Below, piece after piece: positions 1-4,869 of a stretch of DNA of 5,678 nt (positions are counted from its first letter, which is position 1; the number at the start of each line of letters is the position of its first letter). The position numbers and the translations under genes were made by a program. This DNA comes from Pseudomonadota bacterium (GTDB lineage Bacteria; Desulfobacterota; Desulfobacteria; Desulfobacterales; RPRI01): positions 1 through 5,678 of the forward strand of contig JAHJRK010000067.1 in assembly GCA_018830925.1 (NCBI GenBank). Direction: 5' to 3'. The notes beneath the pieces are model-generated. The model saw only the letters and a program-made list of their open reading frames with translations, did no database searches and had not been told where the DNA came from.

Positions 1-22
1 ACCAATTCGCGGGGGTTGAAAA

Positions 23-598
23 ATGGCACAAATCAAAGGAACAAAAACTGAAAAAAATCTTCTTGCAGCCTTCGCGGGTGAATCCCAGGCCCGCAACCGC
101 TACACCTATTTCGCAAGCAAGGCAAAAAAAGAAGGCTTTGATCAGATAGCATTTATTTTTGAAGAAACGGCAAACCAGGAAAAAGAGCATGCCAAAAGAT
201 TTTTTAATTTTCTGGAAGGCGGAGAAGCTGAAATCATCGCATCCTTTCCAGCCGGAAAAATAGGAACCACTCTTGAAAATCTAAAAGCTGCGGCGGCAGG
301 TGAAAAACATGAACACACAAATCTTTATCCCTCTTTCGCTAAAACTGCCAGGGAAGAAGGTTTTGAAGCAATTGCTGTTGTATTTGAAAAAATATCCGTG
401 GCAGAAAAACAGCATGAAAAAAGGTACAGGGATCTTGCAGCTAATATTGAAGCAGGCAGTGTTTTTAAAAGAAAGGGAAAGACAGTCTGGCGGTGTCGTA
501 ACTGCGGATATCTTCATGAAGGAAATGAAGCGCCTGGTTTATGTCCGGCATGCGCTCATCCAAAAGCGCATTTTGAACTGCTTGGAGAAAATTATTAA
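23..598 (+). CDS. rbr: Rubrerythrin (peroxide reductase)
   Basis: Cytoplasmic non-haem iron protein that reduces hydrogen peroxide to water, using electrons from rubredoxin. Seen: 191 residues, the length I recall for Desulfovibrio vulgaris rubrerythrin. The N-terminal ferritin-like four-helix domain (about 1-145) carries the di-iron ligands E20 (in GESQARNRY), E53 and H56 (in QEKEH), E94 and E97 (in GEKHEH), and E128 with H131 (in AEKQH). The C-terminal rubredoxin domain (about 153-191) has C158-x2-C161 and C174-x2-C177 for a single Fe(Cys)4, ending in the family's typical AHPKAHFELLG. All key residues are present, so it should be active. A GGGGG run at 11-15, seven bases ahead of the ATG, serves as ribosome binding site. 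It is first in the window and 74 bases ahead of desulfoferrodoxin, whose product, peroxide, is its substrate. The promoter, if it lies just upstream, is outside the window. Confidence 0.97.
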   Translation: MAQIKGTKTEKNLLAAFAGESQARNRYTYFASKAKKEGFDQIAFIFEETANQEKEHAKRFFNFLEGGEAEIIASFPAGKIGTTLENLKAAAAGEKHEHTNLYPSFAKTAREEGFEAIAVVFEKISVAEKQHEKRYRDLAANIEAGSVFKRKGKTVWRCRNCGYLHEGNEAPGLCPACAHPKAHFELLGENY

Positions 599-672
599 TT
601 TTATAGCAGCGTAAACACAATCAATAAATACACCTGAACAACATTATTATTTCTATCAGGAAAGGAGTTAAC

Positions 673-1047
673 ATGGCAAAAAGACTTGAAGTTTACAAAT
701 GTGAAGTTTGCGGCAATATCGTGGAGGTTTTGCACGGGAGTGTAGGCCAGCTTGTATGTTGCGGAAAACCCATGAAGCTTATGGTTGAAAACACCGTCGA
801 TGCTTCAAAAGAAAAACATGTTCCGGTTATAGAAAAAACATCAGGGGGCATAAAAGTCAAAGTTGGAAGCGTCGCTCATCCAATGGAAGAAAAACATTTT
901 ATCGAGTGGATCGATATCATAGCAGACGGCAAAGTTTACCGGCAGTTCCTTAATCCGGGGCAGGCTCCTGAAGCCTTTTTTACAGTAGATGCAAAAGAAG
1001 TTGCTGCCCGTGAATACTGCAATGTTCATGGTCTGTGGAAAGCATAA
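673..1047 (+). CDS. dfx: Desulfoferrodoxin (superoxide reductase, two iron centres)
   Basis: Reduces superoxide to hydrogen peroxide in the cytoplasm without making O2, normally with rubredoxin as donor. Seen: 124 residues. The N-terminal desulforedoxin-like domain has C10, C13, C29 and C30 (CxxC then CC), giving centre I, Fe(Cys)4. The C-terminal neelaredoxin-like domain has H49, H69, H75 and H119 plus C116, the four-His one-Cys catalytic centre II. The E47-K48 pair before H49 matches the residues known to steer superoxide and protonate the intermediate. Motifs KEKHVPVIEK, VGSVAHPMEEKH and AREYCNVHG are diagnostic. Start chosen because AAAGGAG (661-667) lies five bases upstream of the ATG. 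It follows rubrerythrin by 74 bases and precedes a rubredoxin-like gene by 13, a classic partner arrangement in sulfate reducers (where rbo sits next to rub). The gene is also called rbo or sor. Confidence 0.97.
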   Translation: MAKRLEVYKCEVCGNIVEVLHGSVGQLVCCGKPMKLMVENTVDASKEKHVPVIEKTSGGIKVKVGSVAHPMEEKHFIEWIDIIADGKVYRQFLNPGQAPEAFFTVDAKEVAAREYCNVHGLWKA

Positions 1048-1057
1048 AGGGGGTGAT
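1047..1057 (+). promoter_or_regulatory. Extended ribosome binding site for the rubredoxin-like gene
   Basis: AAGGGGGTGAT differs by one base from AAGGAGGTGAT, the full complement of the 16S rRNA 3' end. It sits at the stop of the desulfoferrodoxin gene and four bases before the ATG at 1061. It decides the start of the 51-residue protein against a longer in-frame reading from 989, which would overlap desulfoferrodoxin. It suggests strong, coupled translation. Confidence 0.75.
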
Positions 1058-1060
1058 ATA

Positions 1061-1216
1061 ATGTCAAGCTGGAAATGCAAAAACTGCGGATATACTCTCG
1101 AGGCTGACGCACCACCAAACGAATGCCCGTCATGTAAGGAAAAATGTGAATTTCTTGATAACACATGCTATACTCCGGATTGTCAAATTGAAGGGGTTGA
1201 CCCTAGAATAAAATAA
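1061..1216 (+). CDS. Rubredoxin-like electron carrier, 51 residues, with extra cysteines
   Basis: Small iron protein, probably a cytoplasmic one-electron carrier for desulfoferrodoxin and rubrerythrin (inferred from fold and place). Seen: W4-K-C6-K-N-C9-G-Y, then C22-P-S-C25. The 12 residues between the two CxxC pairs are exactly the spacing in the rubredoxin tail of the rubrerythrin encoded upstream, and the loop of a classical rubredoxin of about 52 residues is missing. It is therefore the short, rubrerythrin-type rubredoxin domain as a stand-alone protein. Beyond the iron site there are C29, C36 and C41, which classical rubredoxins lack; they could bind another metal or form a disulfide. 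The start at 1061 is fixed by a near-perfect Shine-Dalgarno sequence and gives MSSWKCKNCG, the normal beginning. Electron transfer is likely but unproven; a zinc-binding structural role is the alternative. Confidence 0.85.
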   Translation: MSSWKCKNCGYTLEADAPPNECPSCKEKCEFLDNTCYTPDCQIEGVDPRIK

Positions 1217-1235
1217 CATTGAAGATTAACCAACT

Positions 1236-1268
1236 GGGGGGGACATAGCAGTAAGTTATGCTCCCTCT
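1236..1268 (+). promoter_or_regulatory. Imperfect hairpin ahead of the flavodoxin gene
   Basis: A run of seven G (1236-1242) can pair with the pyrimidine tract 1262-1268 using G-C and G-U pairs. After one A-C mismatch, CATA (1244-1247) pairs with TATG (1257-1260), leaving a loop of nine bases. No T-run follows, so it is not a standard terminator. It ends six bases before the flavodoxin Shine-Dalgarno AGGAG, so it could act as an mRNA-stability, processing or translation-control element. This rests on pairing by eye only. Confidence 0.35.
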
Positions 1269-1286
1269 CCCTTGCAGGAGTGATAG

Positions 1287-1730
1287 GTGGCCATGCCAAA
1301 AGCTATAATTATATATACAACAAGAACAGGTGAAACCAAGCGGATAGCTGAACTTATTGGAGAAGGCCTGCGCTTTTCAGGGGCCGAAGTTTCTCTGTTT
1401 AATGTTAATGAAATAAAAAATGAAAGCGCTCTCGACGGATATGATGCCTATGTGTTCGGATCAGCAACATATCACGGGGATATGATGCAGGGTATGAAGA
1501 CTTTTTTATTCCTTGCAGAAAAGGCAAATCTTGCGGGAAAGAAAGGCGGTTCTTTTGGCGCTTTCGGCTGGAGTGGCGAAGCGCCGGATCGCATTTTTAA
1601 CACTATGAAGAATATTTTCAATATGGATATGGTTAGCGGTTCCCTCAGGTTAAAATCGAGTTCCCTGGGGGGAGGAATAACAATGGCCCAGGATTATGGC
1701 CGTGAAATAGCCAAAAAACTCGGGCTTTAA
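1287..1730 (+). CDS. Short-chain flavodoxin (FMN-binding)
   Basis: FMN-binding cytoplasmic electron carrier. Seen: 147 residues, the usual length of short-chain flavodoxins. Beta strand 1 AIIIYTT leads into the phosphate-binding loop T11-T-R-T-G-E-T17. The second flavin-flanking loop is around GSATYHGDM (58-66), and the third is FGAFGWSGEAPDRI (about 90-103). The AFGWSGEA motif resembles the flavodoxin domain of flavodiiron proteins (FprA/ROO) more than classical low-potential flavodoxins, yet the di-iron lactamase-like domain is absent. It may donate electrons to one of the neighbouring oxygen-defence proteins; the partner is not shown by the sequence. Two starts are possible. GTG at 1287 sits six bases after AGGAG (1276-1280); ATG at 1293 gives the typical MPKAIIIYTT but is 12 bases from it. 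I prefer GTG on spacing, with real doubt. A 70-base gap with a hairpin separates it from the rubredoxin-like gene. Confidence 0.9.
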   Translation: MAMPKAIIIYTTRTGETKRIAELIGEGLRFSGAEVSLFNVNEIKNESALDGYDAYVFGSATYHGDMMQGMKTFLFLAEKANLAGKKGGSFGAFGWSGEAPDRIFNTMKNIFNMDMVSGSLRLKSSSLGGGITMAQDYGREIAKKLGL

Positions 1731-1762
1731 AAATATTAACCATCTAATTTAAGGAGGATACC

Positions 1763-1948
1763 ATGTCTACACCTCAGCACTGCCCTGGATATCAGCAATT
1801 CAAGCATCTTGAGTCTTTTATGTGCAAATGCCCTTCATGCGGGAAAAAGGTCGAAATATTTTCGGACGAGTTCGAGAAAAAGAAAAAATGCGACTCATGC
1901 GGTAAGGATATTGATTTTACTCAATGTACACTTGATGGGAAAGCTTAA
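1763..1948 (+). CDS. Small cysteine-rich zinc-ribbon-like protein of unknown function
   Basis: 61 residues with seven cysteines: C7, C21, C23, C26, C43, C46 and C55. The pairs C23-x2-C26-G-K and C43-x2-C46-G-K, 16 residues apart, form a zinc-ribbon or rubredoxin-like knuckle. The stretch between them (VEIFSDEFEKKKK) is highly charged. The N-terminal CPGYQQFKHLESF and C-terminal DFTQC segments carry the remaining cysteines, so a second metal site or a redox pair is possible. No membrane segment or signal peptide is visible, so it should be cytoplasmic. A strong AAGGAGG (1751-1757) precedes the ATG by five bases, and the stop is 24 bases before cydA, so co-translation with the oxidase is likely. 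A role as a metallochaperone, regulator or small electron carrier for the bd oxidase would be a guess. I do not recognise a characterised family. Confidence 0.8.
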   Translation: MSTPQHCPGYQQFKHLESFMCKCPSCGKKVEIFSDEFEKKKKCDSCGKDIDFTQCTLDGKA

Positions 1949-1972
1949 GATTCAGCAGATCCGGAGGCATTC

Positions 1973-3274
1973 ATGGATTTAGTCATGCTGTCACGCCTGC
2001 AGTTTGCAACAGCGACCATGTTCCATTTTCTGTTTGTCCCGCTAACGCTCGGACTTTCCATTATGATTGCGATAATGGAAACCAGATATGCCGGAACCGG
2101 AGACAAGCTGTATCTTTCCATGACCAAATTCTGGGGGAAGATTTTCCTGATAAATTTTGGCCTTGGAATAGTCACCGGTATTACTCTCGAATTCCAGTTT
2201 GGGACCAACTGGTCGCGTTATTCTGCATTTGTAGGGGATATTTTCGGATCTCTCCTCGCCATTGAAGCTTCAGCCGCCTTTTTTCTTGAATCAACCCTTA
2301 TAGGCATCTGGATCTTTGGCTGGAAAAAGATTTCCCGGAAAGCCCACGCTGCTGTAATGTGGCTTATTGCAGGTGCTTCAACCCTTTCTGCCGTCTGGAT
2401 AATCATCGCAAATTCCTGGATGCAACATCCTGTGGGTTATGTACTGCGGAATGGGAGGGCTGAACTATCGGATTTTTCCGCTGTTATTTTCCAGAAATTT
2501 GCCATTCTCCAATTCTTTCATACAATCAGTGCAGCTTATATTGTAAGTGCTTTTTTTGTAATGGGTGTAAGCGCGTATCATTTGCTTAAGAAACAATCTA
2601 TTCAATTTTTTACAAGATCTTTTAGAATCGGTTTAATTTTCGGGCTTATTTTTTCAATTTTCACAGCCATCGAAGGGGATATGCACGGTGTACACGTGGC
2701 GGAGGTTCAGCCTGCAAAACTGGCCGCAATGGAGGCGCATTGGGAAACCACATCAAGAGCGCCCCTTAATCTTTTTGCAATTCCTGATGAGAAAAATGAA
2801 AGAAACTTCATAGAGATCGGTGCTATCCCAGGGCTTTTGAGCTTTCTTGGTTACCACGATATTAATGCCGAAGTTAAGGGGCTTAAGGATTTCCCCAGGG
2901 AAGAAAGGCCCCCGGTGCTTATCCCTTTTCTTTCCTTCAGAACAATGGTGGGTCTGGGAACTCTGTTTATTCTTCTTACAATTATCGGATTGTTAAGAAG
3001 GAACAGGCTGCTTGAAAGTCCTTTATATTTAAAGGTAATGGTGTTGTCTATTCCGCTGCCCTATGTCGCCATCGAGGCAGGATGGGTGCTGGCAGAGGTG
3101 GGAAGGCAGCCCTGGATCGTCTATGGCCTTATGAAAACATCTGATGCGGTATCGCCGCTCGCTTCTTCTCAGGTGTTAGTTTCTCTTGCAGCTTTTATAG
3201 TTATTTACGGGCTGCTGGGAGTTGCCGGCTTTTATCTGATAATTAAAAATGCTACCAAAAATCCTGTTTTATGA
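1973..3274 (+). CDS. cydA: Cytochrome bd quinol oxidase subunit I, short Q-loop type
   Basis: Haem-bearing membrane subunit that oxidises quinol and reduces O2 to water. Seen: 433 residues against 522 in E. coli. The opening MDLVMLSRLQFATATMFHFL is typical. H18 matches E. coli H19 (high-spin haem ligand); H183 and M325 match H186 and M393 (haem b558); E368 in AIEAGW matches E445 (the other high-spin haem ligand). E98, E106 and S139 match the proton-path residues E99, E107 and S140. In the quinol loop, K249 and E254 (AKLAAMEAHWET) match K252 and E257. GRQPW is at 377-381. The shorter length comes from the Q-loop, which lacks the long C-terminal insertion of E. coli. About nine membrane helices are expected. 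GGAGG (1963-1967) precedes the ATG by five bases. Every catalytic residue is present, so it should be active. cydB follows only after an unusual 196-base gap. Confidence 0.97.
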   Translation: MDLVMLSRLQFATATMFHFLFVPLTLGLSIMIAIMETRYAGTGDKLYLSMTKFWGKIFLINFGLGIVTGITLEFQFGTNWSRYSAFVGDIFGSLLAIEASAAFFLESTLIGIWIFGWKKISRKAHAAVMWLIAGASTLSAVWIIIANSWMQHPVGYVLRNGRAELSDFSAVIFQKFAILQFFHTISAAYIVSAFFVMGVSAYHLLKKQSIQFFTRSFRIGLIFGLIFSIFTAIEGDMHGVHVAEVQPAKLAAMEAHWETTSRAPLNLFAIPDEKNERNFIEIGAIPGLLSFLGYHDINAEVKGLKDFPREERPPVLIPFLSFRTMVGLGTLFILLTIIGLLRRNRLLESPLYLKVMVLSIPLPYVAIEAGWVLAEVGRQPWIVYGLMKTSDAVSPLASSQVLVSLAAFIVIYGLLGVAGFYLIIKNATKNPVL

Positions 3275-3395
3275 GTTTGGGCTGGTTTTTTCTGATGACT
3301 TTTTAAAAAGTCCTTCTCTTGACGAGACATTTGAAGAACATCCAATTTTGCTCAAGTTCAAGAAAGGCGAAAATTTAACCGCAGGAATACATTAA
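3249..3395 (+). CDS. Possible 48-residue ORF overlapping the cydA end
   Basis: Speculative. An ATG at 3249 in a different frame from cydA opens a 48-residue reading frame (MLPKILFYEFGLVFSDDFLK and on, ending ENLTAGIH) that overlaps the last 26 bases of cydA and fills much of the cydA-cydB gap. No Shine-Dalgarno is visible, the peptide is not a transmembrane helix and it does not resemble CydX. After its stop, another frame stays open (LKYFEDSAKGSVMQM...) until 3469. The two could be one broken small gene of about 70 residues joined by a one-base indel near 3390-3396. The composition looks protein-like, but an open frame this short can arise by chance. Confidence 0.2.
   Translation: MLPKILFYEFGLVFSDDFLKSPSLDETFEEHPILLKFKKGENLTAGIH
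3297..3312. promoter_or_regulatory. Perfect 16-base palindrome
   Basis: GACTTTTTAAAAAGTC is identical to its reverse complement and begins 23 bases after the cydA stop. As DNA it could be an operator for a dimeric regulator. As RNA it would form only a short A-U-rich stem, with no T-run after it, so it is a poor terminator. No known consensus (Fur, FNR, Rex, PerR) is matched convincingly. Confidence 0.35.
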
Positions 3396-3427
3396 AGTAT
3401 TTCGAGGATAGCGCTAAAGGGAGTGTT

Positions 3428-3469
3428 ATGCAAATGTCTCATTACGAAGTCCTAGGAATCTGGGGGTAA
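3428..3469 (+). CDS. Possible 13-residue minigene leading into cydB
   Basis: ATG at 3428, six bases after AAAGGGAG (about 3416-3422), encodes MQMSHYEVLGIWG and stops (TAA 3467-3469) one base before the cydB ATG. The cydB ribosome binding site GGGGG (3462-3466) lies inside its last codons. Ribosomes finishing here could restart on cydB, so it may act as a translational-coupling leader. It may instead be the tail of a decayed upstream frame. YEVLGIW faintly recalls the YEVLRFIWW start of E. coli CydB, which may be coincidence. Confidence 0.3.
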   Translation: MQMSHYEVLGIWG

Positions 3470-3470
3470 A

Positions 3471-4499
3471 ATGGATCTGCAGGGAATATGGTTTTTTCTT
3501 TGGGGTTTGCTCTGGGCTATTTTCTTTATGACCGATGGTTTTGATTTCGGAATCGGGATATTGTACCCTTTTCTTGGAAAAAATGACTCCGAAAAACGAA
3601 TAATGATAAATTCAGTCGGCCCCATCTGGAACGGTAATGAAGTCTGGCTCATTACTGCAGGCGGTGTGACTTTCGCAGCATTTCCGATTGCCTACTCCGT
3701 TATGTTTTCTTCGCTTTATTCGGCCCTTATGCTCATTCTATTTGCTCTTATCATTCGAGGAGTCGCTTTTGAGTTCAGGGGCAAGGTTGATAAAAAAAGC
3801 TGGAGGGATATCTGGGACATTGTTATTTTTGTCGGGAGTCTGCTTCCCGCTCTTCTGTTCGGAATCGTATTTGCCAATATATTCAAAGGGCTTCCATTAG
3901 ATAAGGCAGGTATATTCCAGGGTTCGTTTTTTGACCTTTTGAATTTTTACGGAATTCTCGGGGGATTATTGTTTTTACTCCTTTTTCTCTTTCATGGCCC
4001 CATCTGGTTGTCCATTAAAACAGAAGGTGAGCTTCATGAAAGATCAAAGTCGACTGCTCTTCTGATTTGGCCGTTTCTTTTGATTACAGCGGTATTATTT
4101 TTGGGCGCAAGCCGGTATTTTACGAAGCTGTATAATAATTATCTGGCAAACCCAATTCTGTTTTCGGACATTCTCTTAACTGTTGCAGCTCTCTTTGCTT
4201 CAAGGTTTTTTATTAAAAGAAAAGAATTTTTCAAGGCGTGGTTTTCATCTTCAATCGTAATTGTTGGATCAGTATTTTTCGGAATAATAGGGTTGTATCC
4301 CAATATGCTTCCATCAAGCATAAGCACTGATTTCAGTGTTACGGCATTTAACGCTTCATCCAGTCCTCTTACCTTAAAGATAATGCTGGTTGTGGTCATT
4401 ATTTTCATCCCTGCTGTTATTGCCTACCAGGCATGGGCTTATTATCTTTTCAGGGGAAAAGTTACAAAAGAAGATCTTGCTTATGAAGAATCATACTAG
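3471..4499 (+). CDS. cydB: Cytochrome bd quinol oxidase subunit II
   Basis: Structural membrane partner of CydA. Seen: 342 residues (379 in E. coli) and a strongly hydrophobic sequence consistent with eight helices. Hallmarks are MTDGFDFGIG (20-29), EKRIMINSVGPIW then GNEVWLITAGG (55-65), RGVAFEFRGK (96-105), KTEGELHERS (183-192), YPNMLPSS (276-283) and the C-terminal GKVTKEDL. The start MDLQGIWFFLWG is typical of the deltaproteobacterial forms I recall. GGGGG (3462-3466) precedes the ATG by four bases. One oddity: the residue after W53 is N54, where E. coli has D58 (WDGN), a residue placed on the proposed proton route. The gene lies after a 196-base gap from cydA and 19 bases before the cytochrome c gene. 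The gene is intact and probably forms the oxidase with CydA. Confidence 0.96.
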   Translation: MDLQGIWFFLWGLLWAIFFMTDGFDFGIGILYPFLGKNDSEKRIMINSVGPIWNGNEVWLITAGGVTFAAFPIAYSVMFSSLYSALMLILFALIIRGVAFEFRGKVDKKSWRDIWDIVIFVGSLLPALLFGIVFANIFKGLPLDKAGIFQGSFFDLLNFYGILGGLLFLLLFLFHGPIWLSIKTEGELHERSKSTALLIWPFLLITAVLFLGASRYFTKLYNNYLANPILFSDILLTVAALFASRFFIKRKEFFKAWFSSSIVIVGSVFFGIIGLYPNMLPSSISTDFSVTAFNASSSPLTLKIMLVVVIIFIPAVIAYQAWAYYLFRGKVTKEDLAYEESY

Positions 4500-4518
4500 T
4501 TAATAAAGGAATCCGATT

Positions 4519-4857
4519 ATGAAAAGGCAAACAAACATTATTATATTAATGGCAGGTTTTCTTCTTTTTTCAACTTTTCTTTGGGCGCAGAACAAGGGGG
4601 CAAAGGAGATTATTGTTCCGGGCGGCACAACAGGAAGTGTTCCGTTCAAGCATCATCTCCATCAGAATGCTCTTAAAGACTGCAACCTGTGCCATAACCT
4701 TTTCCCCCAGACAGCAGGCATAGTCCAAAAACTGAAAGACGAAGGAAAACTCGAAAAGAAAAAAGTTATGAACCAGTGCCAGAAATGTCACCGGGAAAAA
4801 GTCAATGCCGGATTAAAAGCAGGCCCTGTGAGCTGCAGGGGCTGTCATGTCAAATAG
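4519..4857 (+). CDS. Periplasmic c7-like triheme cytochrome c
   Basis: Exported multihaem electron carrier. Seen: 112 residues with a signal peptide (MKR, then a hydrophobic run from about 7 to 22, likely cleavage near LWA|Q at 23-24). Three haem-attachment motifs follow: C55NLCH59, C87QKCH91 and C106RGCH110. The segment VPFKHHLHQNALKDC aligns with the VKFPHKAHQ region of Geobacter PpcA, making H45 and H48 the distal ligands of two haems. The mature protein of about 88 residues is a little longer than PpcA. The third distal histidine, which in PpcA lies just ahead of the second CxxCH (AHGKGC), is replaced by VMNQ here. M84, or the extra H46, are the only obvious substitutes. The ATG lies eight bases after AAAGGA (4505-4510), 19 bases from cydB. 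Its place suggests electron exchange with the oxidase or the quinone pool, but the partner is unproven. Confidence 0.92.
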   Translation: MKRQTNIIILMAGFLLFSTFLWAQNKGAKEIIVPGGTTGSVPFKHHLHQNALKDCNLCHNLFPQTAGIVQKLKDEGKLEKKKVMNQCQKCHREKVNAGLKAGPVSCRGCHVK

Positions 4858-4869
4858 GGAGGTATAATA

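Larger units (their letters stand above)
3275..3470. other. Long cydA-cydB intergenic gap
   Basis: 196 bases part cydA and cydB, which are usually only a few bases apart. The gap holds a perfect 16-base palindrome near its left end, most of the 48-residue ORF, an 8-base palindrome TAGCGCTA (3409-3416) and a 14-codon minigene that runs up to cydB. I find no tRNA, no mobile-element ends, and no stem followed by a T-run that would terminate transcription. It may be the remains of a lost small gene, or a regulatory spacer setting the CydA:CydB ratio; the sequence does not decide. Confidence 0.6.

Noticed and set aside
300..614. 104-residue plus-strand ORF
   Set aside because: Lies almost wholly inside rubrerythrin in another frame, with no ribosome binding site of its own; a shadow.
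573..660. Promoter (TTGAAC at 573) or hairpin (CCTGA/TCAGG at 633-660) between rubrerythrin and desulfoferrodoxin
   Set aside because: No -10 box at proper spacing, and the inverted repeat is five bases with an 18-base loop; too weak to call.
841..1164. Minus-strand ORF across desulfoferrodoxin and the rubredoxin-like gene
   Set aside because: Antisense to two clearly conserved genes; no recognisable domain.
1945..2406. Two minus-strand ORFs opposite the cydA 5' half
   Set aside because: Antisense to highly conserved CydA sequence; shadows.
3271..3306. 11-residue hydrophobic ORF (MSLGWFFLMTF) whose ATG overlaps the cydA stop, considered as a CydX-like peptide
   Set aside because: Far shorter than CydX (about 30-40 residues), with no ribosome binding site and no conserved CydX features.
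3285..3320. Terminator after cydA
   Set aside because: The palindrome has no loop or GC-rich stem, and no T-run follows it; transcription into cydB is needed.
3452..3652. Minus-strand ORF across the cydB start
   Set aside because: Overlaps the conserved CydB N-terminus; no supporting signal.
3688..3900. Plus-strand 70-residue ORF within cydB
   Set aside because: Out-of-frame reading of conserved CydB sequence.
4139..4408. Minus-strand ORF in the cydB 3' half
   Set aside because: Antisense shadow of conserved coding sequence.
4570..4791. Minus-strand ORF opposite the cytochrome gene
   Set aside because: The plus strand has a signal peptide and CxxCH motifs; the antisense frame has no features.
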